Shown: piece by piece, positions 9,336 through 16,295 of the stretch
How positions within the stretch are numbered: the stretch's first letter is position 1
Layout: every line of letters starts with the position of its first letter
Assembly: GCA_963733065.1 (NCBI GenBank)
Contig: CAVTBT010000005.1
Location: forward strand, 916,029-980,028
From: CAVTBT01 sp963733065
GTDB lineage: Bacteria > Actinomycetota > Thermoleophilia > Gaiellales > Gaiellaceae
Direction of reading: 5' to 3'
Length of the DNA: 64,000 nt
Made by a program: the position numbers and the translations under genes
The notes under the pieces: model-generated
Told to the model about the DNA's origin: nothing
Seen by the model: the letters and a program-made list of their open reading frames with translations, nothing else
Database searches by the model: none

Positions 9336-11146
9336 CGGACTTGCGCCTCGAGCAGCGGCGCGGCCGACTCCGTCTGCCGGCGCAGGAAGCGGCACGGCAC
9401 GTCCGCCGCCTCGCACGCGCGCACCACGGGTGCCAGCCGCTCCGGCGGCGCGTCCGGGATCGTGACGACGACCTCGTCGGGCGCCGTCGCCGCGATCGCC
9501 GCATCGGCCTCGTCGAGCGACCCGGCGACGACCACGCCGAGCACGCGGCGCCGCCGCACGCGCGCGTTGTCGTCGAGGAAGCCGACCGCACGCTCGCCTG
9601 GCGTCTCGCGCAGCTCGCGCGCGAGGCTCCGGCCGGTGCGTCCGGCGCCGACGATGAGCACCCGGCGCCGCTCCGCAGCCGGGCCCTCCTCCCGCCGCTG
9701 CAGCACCCGGCCGACGGCGATCCGGGCGCCGACCACCAGGACCGCCGCGAACACGGCGTCCAGGAGGAAGACCTGCTCGGGGAACGACTCGAAGCTGCCC
9801 CGCCGGAACCGTACGACGCCGTACGCGGCGACGGCCGAGACGGCGCACGCGATGCCGACGGCCACGGCGTCGTGCACCCCGGCGAAGCGCCAGACGCGCC
9901 GATAGACGCCCCCGACCACGAAACAGACGTAGCGAAGCGCCAGCACCACGGGCAGGGACGCGAGGAAGACCGCGCGCTGCGAAGGGTCGCCGAGCCCGTC
10001 GACGAACAGCAGGTAGGCGGCGAGGAACGAGCCGCACATGAGCCCGAAGTCGAGCAGCACCTCCGCCAGGCGCCGCGGCTCGAGCAGCGCGCGCACGAGT
10101 GACGGCTGGTCGACCGCGGATCCGGTCCGCGCCTGCTCCTCGAGGTCGCTGAGGAAGCTCGCGAACTGCACGAGCAGGACGACCGTCACGAGCACGCCGA
10201 TGACCGTCACGCGGCCGTCGTTGAGGATGTCGTACGCGACGGCAGTGGCTCCGAGGGCGATCGCGATGGCTGCGAGCAGCGCCACCGCTCTCGCCTCCGA
10301 CAGGCCGTAGTAGACGAGCCGGTGCGAGGTGTGGTCGCGCCCGCCCTGGCTCACCGGGCGCCGCTGGGCGATGCGGAGCAGCGTCACGAACGCCGTGTCG
10401 AGGATCGGCACGGCGAGGACGAGCAGCGGCAGCAGCGTCGTCGCCACCGTGGTGCCGGCGACGGTCCAGCTCGAGGCGAGCCCGAGCGCGGCCAGCGTGA
10501 AGCCGAGCGGAAGGCTTCCGGAGTCGCCCATGAAGACGACGGCGCGCGCGCGGGGGCGCAGGTTGAACGGCAGAAAGCCCACGCACGCGAGGCCCAGCGA
10601 GAGCGCCACCACGAGCACGAGGTCGCTCGAGGTACCCGATATGGCATCCACCGCGAAGTAGGCGCACGCGATGGCCGCGAGCGTCGCGGCCAGCCCGTCC
10701 ATGTTGTCGAGCAGGTTGAAGGCGTTGGTGATGCCGACCAGCCAGACGACGGCGAGCGGCACCGCCAGCCAGTCGGACTCGACGAGCTCGACGGTGAGGC
10801 CGGAGGCGACGGCGACCGACGCCGCCACGACCTGAGCGGCGAGCTTGACGAGGGGCGGCAGCCGCACCAGGTCGTCGACCAGCCCGACCACGAACAGCAG
10901 CGTCGCGCCGGCGAGGATGCCGAGAAGCTCCGAGCTCGCCTCGACGGCGCCGACGGCGACGGCCAGCGCCACGCCGGCGAGAAAGCCCGCGAAGATGCCG
11001 ACGCCGCCGAACGTCGGAGTGGCCCGACCGTGCCACCGTTCGCTGCTCGGCTCCGCGACGAGGCGGTCGCCCAGGTGGGTTCGCAGGAGCACGAGAAGCG
11101 ACAGCGCCGCGACGGGCAGTGCGGCGATCGTGACTGCCGCGCTCAC
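9332..11146 (-). CDS. WecA/TagO-like phosphoglycosyltransferase fused to CapD/WbpM-type N-terminal half
   Basis: 604 aa. Residues 1-310 are a polyprenyl-phosphate N-acetylhexosamine-1-phosphate transferase of the MraY/WecA superfamily: GLVDDLVRL (89-97), NAFNLLDNMDGLA (141-153), FMGDSGSLPLGF (205-216) and the HTSHRL loop (272-277) carry the Asp and His residues of the active site. Residues about 360-480 add a second membrane block, and about 495-604 a Rossmann domain (LIVGAGRTGRSLAREL). This is the arrangement at the front of CapD/WbpM nucleotide-sugar dehydratases, but the SDR dehydratase domain is missing. The protein probably starts lipid-linked glycan synthesis. The role of the extra half is unknown. 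Confidence 0.88.
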   Translation of the reverse strand: MSAAVTIAALPVAALSLLVLLRTHLGDRLVAEPSSERWHGRATPTFGGVGIFAGFLAGVALAVAVGAVEASSELLGILAGATLLFVVGLVDDLVRLPPLVKLAAQVVAASVAVASGLTVELVESDWLAVPLAVVWLVGITNAFNLLDNMDGLAATLAAIACAYFAVDAISGTSSDLVLVVALSLGLACVGFLPFNLRPRARAVVFMGDSGSLPLGFTLAALGLASSWTVAGTTVATTLLPLLVLAVPILDTAFVTLLRIAQRRPVSQGGRDHTSHRLVYYGLSEARAVALLAAIAIALGATAVAYDILNDGRVTVIGVLVTVVLLVQFASFLSDLEEQARTGSAVDQPSLVRALLEPRRLAEVLLDFGLMCGSFLAAYLLFVDGLGDPSQRAVFLASLPVVLALRYVCFVVGGVYRRVWRFAGVHDAVAVGIACAVSAVAAYGVVRFRRGSFESFPEQVFLLDAVFAAVLVVGARIAVGRVLQRREEGPAAERRRVLIVGAGRTGRSLARELRETPGERAVGFLDDNARVRRRRVLGVVVAGSLDEADAAIAATAPDEVVVTIPDAPPERLAPVVRACEAADVPCRFLRRQTESAAPLLEAQVR

Positions 11147-11154
11147 GAACGGAG

Positions 11155-11160
11155 AGGGTA
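11155..11160 (-). promoter_or_regulatory. leaderless-type -10 element (TACCCT)
   Basis: On the minus strand TACCCT ends 8 bases before the GTG start at 11146, with no Shine-Dalgarno between. It fits the TAnnnT pattern seen at many starts in this window. It sits in a 74-base divergent spacer shared with the exporter permease gene. Confidence 0.4.
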
Positions 11161-11220
11161 GTCGAGCCCTGTAAGCCTTGTGTGTGCGGTCACAGGCCGC
11201 CCCTACACTAGAGCGGCCTC

Positions 11221-12021
11221 GTGACGGTCTACGCCGACCTCTTCCGCTACCGCGAGCTGTTCGCGAGCCTGTTCCGGCGCGACCTGCGGGCCAAGTACCG
11301 CGGATCGGTGCTCGGGCTGGCGTGGTCGCTCGCCCACCCGCTCGTGCTCATGGCGGTGTACCTGGTCGTGTTCTCGGTGCTCTGGCGCGCGGACGTCGCG
11401 GCCGGCGACCATTACTGGCTGTTCCTGCTCTGCGGCCTGCCGGTGTGGGTCTTCCTGGCCACGTCGCTCCAGTCCTCGTCACGCAGCCTGGTCGAGAACG
11501 CGAACCTCATCCGCAAGGTGCGCTTCCCGCGGCAGCTCGTCCCGCTCTCGATGGTGGCCACCCAGCTCGTGGCATACGCCGTGATGCTCGCGATCGTGAT
11601 CGTGCTGAGCGTCGTCTACCTGCCGGAGGCACGCGAGACGGTCTGGCTGGCGGTGCCGATGGCGGCGCTGACCGTCGGACTCGTGGCGGGGCTGTCGCTC
11701 GCCGTCGCGTCGGCGAACGCGGTCTATCGCGACGTCGAGCACGTCGTCGCGGCGCTCCTCCTGCCGTGGTTCTTCCTCACGCCGGTGCTCTACAGCCTCG
11801 ACAGCGTGCCGGGCGCCGAGGAGCACCCGTGGCTCGTCGATCTCATCCACTGGGGCAACCCGATCACGCCCGCGGTCGAGGCGGTGCGCACGCCGCTTTT
11901 CGCCGGCGAGCCGCCGGCGGCCGCGGACGTCGTCTACCTCGCGGTGTCTGCGGTGGTCGGGCTCGCGTTCGGCGCCTGGGTGTTCACACGCGTCGACGAT
12001 CGGGTCGCGGTCGAAGTCTGA
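11221..12021 (+). CDS. polysaccharide ABC exporter permease, Wzm/TagG-like
   Basis: 266 aa with about six membrane helices. The N-terminal amphipathic segment YRELFASLFRRDLRAKYRGS is the hallmark of ABC-2 permeases exporting O-antigen or teichoic acid. Further markers are LGLAWSLAHPL, and SLVENANLIRKVRFPRQLVP in the cytoplasmic loop that contacts the ATPase. Start GTG 11221; TACACT at 11204-11209 is a possible -10. Its likely partner, the Wzt-type ATPase at 14809, is 2.8 kb downstream on the same strand. The 3' end overlaps a convergent gene by 38 bases. Confidence 0.92.
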   Translation: MTVYADLFRYRELFASLFRRDLRAKYRGSVLGLAWSLAHPLVLMAVYLVVFSVLWRADVAAGDHYWLFLLCGLPVWVFLATSLQSSSRSLVENANLIRKVRFPRQLVPLSMVATQLVAYAVMLAIVIVLSVVYLPEARETVWLAVPMAALTVGLVAGLSLAVASANAVYRDVEHVVAALLLPWFFLTPVLYSLDSVPGAEEHPWLVDLIHWGNPITPAVEAVRTPLFAGEPPAAADVVYLAVSAVVGLAFGAWVFTRVDDRVAVEV

Positions 12022-12820
12022 CCCGGATGCGCCCGTCGTAGACAGCGTCGTCGCCGCTCCAGGCGGGTAGGCCCTCGTGCTCGTCGGGCTCGAGGCCGGC
12101 GACGAGCGACGGCAGGAGCAGCGGGACGCCGAGCCGCGGATTGCGCCCGGGCGCCGACCAGGCCGAAAGCCGCCGGGCGGCGCGGCGGCGCGCCAGCGGT
12201 CCGCCCTCGGGGATCACGGCAGGGCCGACCGCGGGCCAGCCCTCCGCGTGCGCGTCGAGCAGGCGCCGGGACCAGTCCGGAGACGGGAGCGCGCCCGCGA
12301 CCAGGTGTGCGACCGCCTCCGCCTCGGTCTCGACGACCGGCTCCTCCTGCGCTGCGAGCGCCGCCAGCGTCCCCGCGTCGCCGCCGCCGTGCACGCGTGC
12401 GGCGAGTCGCCTTTCGTGGATCCGCGGCTGCACCTCGACCGGCACCTCGAGCACGAAGGACCCGAACTCTCCGAACCAGAACCGGTGCTCGTCGACGAGG
12501 TCGAACGCGAGACGGTACGAGCCGGGCGGCCGCGGGCCGTCGAGCCTGAGGCGCACCTCTGCGTTCTCTCCCGGCTGGACGGGCTCGGAGAACGAGGAGC
12601 GCTCACCGTCCCAGACGATCGGGTTCCCGAGCGCGTCGAGCCAGTGCGTTGCGATCTGGATCCCCTCGCGGCCACGCGAGCGCCACGGTGCCGACCCGGC
12701 GTTCTCGACGAGCACGCGGGCCACGGCGTGCTCACCAGCCTTCACGGCCGGCACTTCGTAGCCGAGCCAGCGGACGGCGAGCGGTCCTGCCGGGATGGGG
12801 TGCTCGCCGACGCGCTCCAC
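11984..12820 (-). CDS. hypothetical protein with Ig-like beta domain
   Basis: 278 aa with no signal peptide or membrane helix. Residues about 20-130 look like an Ig-type beta sandwich: ARVLVENAGSAPWRSRG, then HWLDALGNPIVWDGERS and PPGSYRLAFDLVDEH. The pattern of an asparagine-tryptophan 'new beginning' loop followed by a PGSY turn recalls Wzt C-terminal or NBR1-like domains (a resemblance, not an assignment). Residues 130-278 are Ala/Glu/Arg-rich and unrecognised. It lies inside the exporter region between permease and ATPase, on the opposite strand, with its 3' end antisense to the last 38 bases of the permease. A glycan-binding or glycan-modifying role is inference. Confidence 0.65.
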   Translation of the reverse strand: MERVGEHPIPAGPLAVRWLGYEVPAVKAGEHAVARVLVENAGSAPWRSRGREGIQIATHWLDALGNPIVWDGERSSFSEPVQPGENAEVRLRLDGPRPPGSYRLAFDLVDEHRFWFGEFGSFVLEVPVEVQPRIHERRLAARVHGGGDAGTLAALAAQEEPVVETEAEAVAHLVAGALPSPDWSRRLLDAHAEGWPAVGPAVIPEGGPLARRRAARRLSAWSAPGRNPRLGVPLLLPSLVAGLEPDEHEGLPAWSGDDAVYDGRIRVRLRPRPDRRRV

Positions 12821-12828
12821 GGCGGCTG

Positions 12829-12834
12829 AGTCTA
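12829..12834 (-). promoter_or_regulatory. leaderless-type -10 element (TAGACT)
   Basis: TAGACT on the minus strand ends 8 bases before the GTG start at 12820, and no Shine-Dalgarno is present. A divergent counterpart for hemE lies 40 bases away. Confidence 0.4.
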
Positions 12835-12873
12835 TGGCGGCGGGAGGCGCAGGAACACAGCGCGGGCCGCGGC

Positions 12874-12879
12874 TAGCCT
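12874..12879 (+). promoter_or_regulatory. leaderless-type -10 element (TAGCCT) of hemE
   Basis: TAGCCT is followed by exactly 6 bases and then GTG 12886, with no ribosome binding site. Transcription would start at or within a base or two of the start codon. Confidence 0.5.
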
Positions 12880-12885
12880 TGTCCC

Positions 12886-13911
12886 GTGACCGAGCCCCTT
12901 CTCGTGCGCACGGCGCGCCGCGAGCCGACGGAGCGAACGCCCGTCTGGTTCATGCGGCAGGCGGGGCGCTCGCTGCCGGAGTACCGGGCGATCCGGGCCA
13001 ACACCACGCTCTTCGACGTGTGCGAGCAGCCGGACCTGGCGGCCGAGATCACGCTCCAGCCCGTGCGCCGGCACGACGTCGACGCGGCCGTGATGTTCGC
13101 GGACATCATGCTGCCGGTGCTCTCGATGGGCGTCGAGGTGGAGCTCGTCGAGAATGTCGGTCCGGTCGTGGACCGGCCCGTGCGCTCCCGTGCGGACGTC
13201 GACCGGCTCGGCGCCGGCGACCCGCCGGTGGCGATTCTCGAGGCAGTCCGCATCGTTCGGCGCGAGCTGCGACCCGACCAGGCGCTCGTCGGCTTCTGCG
13301 GTGGACCGTTCACCGTCGCCGGCTACCTGGTCGAGGGCAGGCCGAGCCGGGAGTTCACGAACCTGAAGTCGCTCATGTACCGCGAGCCGGACACGTGGCA
13401 CGCGCTCATGGAGCGTCTCGCGGACTGCTTCGCGCCCTACATCGCGGCCAAGGTCGAGGCGGGCGCCGACGTCATCCAGCTCTTCGACTCGTGGGTCGGC
13501 GCCCTCTCGCCGGCCGACTACGAGGAGTTCGTCGCGCCCTGGTCGGCGCGGATCCTGGACGCGGTGGACGTGCCGACGATCCACTTCGGCACCGGCACGG
13601 CGACCCTGCTCCGCGCGATGGCCGAGGCCGGAGGCGACGTGATCGGCCTCGACTGGCGGATCCCGCTCGACCGCGGCTGGGACGACGTCGGGCACGAGCG
13701 AGGCGTGCAGGGCAACCTCGACCCGACCCTCTTGCTCGGGCCGTGGGAGCGGATCGAGCACGAGACGGAGCGGATCCTGGCGCTCGCCGGCGGACGACCT
13801 GGCCACGTCTTCAACCTGGGCCACGGGGTGCTCCCCGGCACTCCGCCCGAGACCCTGACGCGGCTCGCCGCGCACGTGCGCGAGCGTTCCGCCCAGACCG
13901 CGGCGGCATGA
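12886..13911 (+). CDS. hemE: uroporphyrinogen III decarboxylase
   Basis: 341 aa, full length. The enzyme decarboxylates the four acetate side chains of uroporphyrinogen III to give coproporphyrinogen III in heme synthesis. Diagnostic segments are TPVWFMRQAGRSLPEYRAI near residue 20 (the invariant substrate-binding loop), GFCGGPFTVAGYLVEG near 140, LFDSWVGALSPADYEEF near 200, and the C-terminal HVFNLGHGVLPGTPPE (about 305-320), in which the conserved His of the family is visible. GTG start with a leaderless-type promoter. The stop overlaps the hemH start (ATGA), so the two are co-translated. Confidence 0.96.
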   Translation: MTEPLLVRTARREPTERTPVWFMRQAGRSLPEYRAIRANTTLFDVCEQPDLAAEITLQPVRRHDVDAAVMFADIMLPVLSMGVEVELVENVGPVVDRPVRSRADVDRLGAGDPPVAILEAVRIVRRELRPDQALVGFCGGPFTVAGYLVEGRPSREFTNLKSLMYREPDTWHALMERLADCFAPYIAAKVEAGADVIQLFDSWVGALSPADYEEFVAPWSARILDAVDVPTIHFGTGTATLLRAMAEAGGDVIGLDWRIPLDRGWDDVGHERGVQGNLDPTLLLGPWERIEHETERILALAGGRPGHVFNLGHGVLPGTPPETLTRLAAHVRERSAQTAAA

Positions 13912-14789
13912 GCGTCGCCGTCGTGCTGATGGCGTACGGGTCGCCGGACCGGCTGGCCGACGTTCCCGCCTACTACGCGGACATCCGGGGCGGCCGTCCG
14001 ATCTCCCCCGATCACCTCGACGACCTGGTGGCCCGCTACCGGGCGCTCGGCATCGAGGACTCGAACCCGCTCAACGAGATCACCGAGCGAACCCGGGCCG
14101 CGCTCGAGGGCGAGCTCGAGGTGCCGGTCCACACCGGCATGCGCCACTGGCGGCCGCGGATCGCCGACGCGGTCGAGCGCGCCCTCGACGACGGTGCCTC
14201 CACGATCGTGGGGCTCGTGCTGGCGCCCCACTACTCGTCGCTGTCCATTGGTAAGTACCGGGAGCTGCTCGAGACGGCGCTCGCCGGCCGGGCCGAGCTG
14301 CGGTTCGTCGAGCGCTGGGGGTCGGAATCCGCGCTCGTCGACCTTCTCGCCGATCGCGTCCGTGGCACCGAGGCGCACGTCGTCTTCACGGCGCACTCCC
14401 TCCCGGCGAGCATCGTCGAGGCCGGCGACACCTATCCCGATGAGCTCGCGGAGACCTCGCGGCTCGTCGCGGAACGAGCAGGTGTCGCCGAGTGGAGCTT
14501 CGCCTACCAGAGCGAGAGCCCGACCGGCGTGCCGTGGCTCGGCCCCGACATCCTCGACCACCTCACCGCCCTGCGTGCCGAGGGCGTCGAGGACGTGCTC
14601 GTCTGTCCCGTCGGGTTCGTAGCCGATCATCTGGAGATCCGCTGGGACATCGACACCGAGGCCGCGCAGCGTGCCGCCCAGCTCGGCATGCGGCTCGCTC
14701 GTATCGAGATGCCGAACGACGACCCGGCGTTCGTCGACGTCCTCGCCGGAATCGTGCGCCGCGAGGCCGCACTGCCCGCACCGGCATGA
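13908..14789 (+). CDS. hemH: ferrochelatase (coproporphyrin ferrochelatase type)
   Basis: 293 aa. Inserts ferrous iron into the porphyrin; actinobacterial enzymes of this family (CpfC) act on coproporphyrin III. Visible motifs: VLMAYGSPDRLADVPAYY at the N-terminus, VFTAHSLPAS near residue 160 with the metal-binding His, FAYQSESPTGVPWLGPDI near 200, and VCPVGFVADHLEIRWDID near 235 with the conserved Glu. ATG 13908 overlaps the hemE stop. The sequence shows no C-terminal membrane anchor, consistent with a soluble enzyme. Confidence 0.93.
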   Translation: MSVAVVLMAYGSPDRLADVPAYYADIRGGRPISPDHLDDLVARYRALGIEDSNPLNEITERTRAALEGELEVPVHTGMRHWRPRIADAVERALDDGASTIVGLVLAPHYSSLSIGKYRELLETALAGRAELRFVERWGSESALVDLLADRVRGTEAHVVFTAHSLPASIVEAGDTYPDELAETSRLVAERAGVAEWSFAYQSESPTGVPWLGPDILDHLTALRAEGVEDVLVCPVGFVADHLEIRWDIDTEAAQRAAQLGMRLARIEMPNDDPAFVDVLAGIVRREAALPAPA

Positions 14790-14808
14790 GCGGGCGGGAG
14801 ACGCTGTC

Positions 14809-16017
14809 GTGAAGCCGGGCGCAATCGCGGTCGAGGACGTCTCGCGTGTCTTCCGCGTGCGCTCCAACGAGCCCGCCACGCTGAAGGAGCTGGTCGTGCG
14901 GCGCGGGCGCGGCCCCGTCGGCGAGGTGCAGGCGCTCCGCCATGTCACGCTCGATGTCGAGCCCGGCGAGGCCGTCGGCCTCGTTGGGCGCAACGGCTCG
15001 GGCAAGTCGACCCTGCTGCGCCTGGTCGCCGGAATCATCAAGCCGACGTCCGGGCGCGTCGCGGCAGGCGGCCGCATCGGCTCGCTGCTCGAGCTCGGCG
15101 CAGGCTTCCACCCGGACTTCTCCGGGCGCGAGAACGTCTTCCTGAACGGCGCCATCTTCGGTCTCCGGCGCCGGCAGATCGAGGAGCGCTTCGACGAGAT
15201 CGTGGCCTTCGCCGAGCTCGAGCACGCGATCGACCGGCCCGTGCGGACGTACTCGTCGGGGATGTACATGCGGCTCGGCTTCTCGATCGCCGCGTTCCTC
15301 GACGCCGACACGCTCCTGCTGGACGAGGTGTTCGCGGTCGGCGACGAGGCCTTCCAGCGCAAGTGCTTCGGGCGCATCCATGCGTTCAAGCAGGGCGGTG
15401 GGACGATCGTGTTCGTCTCGCACGATGCGGCCGCCGTGGAGCGGCTCTGCGAACGCGCGGTGCTGCTGCAGCACGGGGAGGTCGTCGTCGACGGGCCGAC
15501 CCGCGACGCGCTCGCACGGTATCGACGCGCGCTCGCCGACGAGGTCGATCCCGCGGAGCGGGCGGCCGGGCTGCGCGAGTGGGGATCGGGCGAGGCGTCG
15601 ATCGTCGAGGCCCGGCTGCTCGGCGAGGAGGGCTCGGAGCGCGAGCAGTTCCTCGCGGGAGAACCGCTCCGGCTGCGCGTGCGGGTCGACACGCGCGACG
15701 GGCTGGCGCCGCCGCTCCTGCAGCTGGAGCTGCGCGACGACTCCGGCCTGCTCGTCGCCGGCGAGGCCGTCGACACGGCCGCGCTCGGCTGGGACGGCGG
15801 AGGCGGCGAGCGGCTGCTCCGCTACGACGTCCCGTCGCTGCCGCTCTCGGACGGGCGCTTCCACCTTCGGCTCGGGCTGAGCGAGCCGAACGGCGGCCGC
15901 CAGCTGCACTGGCTCGACGATGCGCTCACGTTCCTCGTCTACCCCGCCGGGGAAGAGCGTGGCGTGGTGCGGCTGAGAGGAACCTGGTCACTGGACGAGA
16001 AGTCGGAGGCCCGATGA
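14809..16017 (+). CDS. polysaccharide ABC exporter ATPase, Wzt-like with C-terminal domain
   Basis: 402 aa. Residues 1-240 are the nucleotide-binding domain: LVGRNGSGKSTLLRLVAG (Walker A), TYSSGMYMRLGFSIAAF (ABC signature, in the variant form of the Wzt/TagH group), ADTLLLDEVFAVGDE (Walker B) and the FVSHDA switch His. Residues about 265-402 are a beta-rich extension like the carbohydrate-binding domain of Wzt. Start GTG 14809 with GGGAG at 14796-14800; longer in-frame readings enter hemH. It is the likely partner of the permease at 11221, although hemE and hemH lie between. Confidence 0.92.
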   Translation: MKPGAIAVEDVSRVFRVRSNEPATLKELVVRRGRGPVGEVQALRHVTLDVEPGEAVGLVGRNGSGKSTLLRLVAGIIKPTSGRVAAGGRIGSLLELGAGFHPDFSGRENVFLNGAIFGLRRRQIEERFDEIVAFAELEHAIDRPVRTYSSGMYMRLGFSIAAFLDADTLLLDEVFAVGDEAFQRKCFGRIHAFKQGGGTIVFVSHDAAAVERLCERAVLLQHGEVVVDGPTRDALARYRRALADEVDPAERAAGLREWGSGEASIVEARLLGEEGSEREQFLAGEPLRLRVRVDTRDGLAPPLLQLELRDDSGLLVAGEAVDTAALGWDGGGGERLLRYDVPSLPLSDGRFHLRLGLSEPNGGRQLHWLDDALTFLVYPAGEERGVVRLRGTWSLDEKSEAR

Positions 16018-16295
16018 GCTCGCGCACCTGCCCGGACTGGCCCGAGCTGATGGAGCTCGCGCCGGATCTTCAGTTCAAGCACTTCACGGTCGCCGAGGCG
16101 CAGCTGCCCGTGGAGGCGCTGACGCAGGTCGCCCAGGTGTCGCTCTCCGAGGTCTCGATCTGCTGTGACCTCGAGCACCACGTCTTCTACGGCGCACACA
16201 CCGAGCCGGAGGTCGCGCAGGCGCTGCGCGACACGCACTGGTTCGAGGTGCGCGAGTGGGCCACGTCTGGCCCCGGCACCTCCACCGCAGCCTAG
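16014..16295 (+). CDS. small hypothetical protein
   Basis: 93 aa, soluble, unrecognised. It starts MSSRTCPDWPELMELAPDLQ and has an acidic middle with adjacent cysteines (SICCDLEHHVFYG). ATG 16014 overlaps the stop of the Wzt-like ATPase (ATGA), so it is probably co-translated with it. The 3' end shares a CTAG with the convergent PolX-like gene: both TAG stops lie in the same four bases, 16292-16295. The sequence gives no function. Confidence 0.6.
   Translation: MSSRTCPDWPELMELAPDLQFKHFTVAEAQLPVEALTQVAQVSLSEVSICCDLEHHVFYGAHTEPEVAQALRDTHWFEVREWATSGPGTSTAA

Noticed and set aside
9336..11036. Upstream extension of the membrane glycosyltransferase frame to a 1270-aa protein
   Set aside because: The added part is Arg/Gly-rich and lies over the well-conserved WecA-like gene in another frame.
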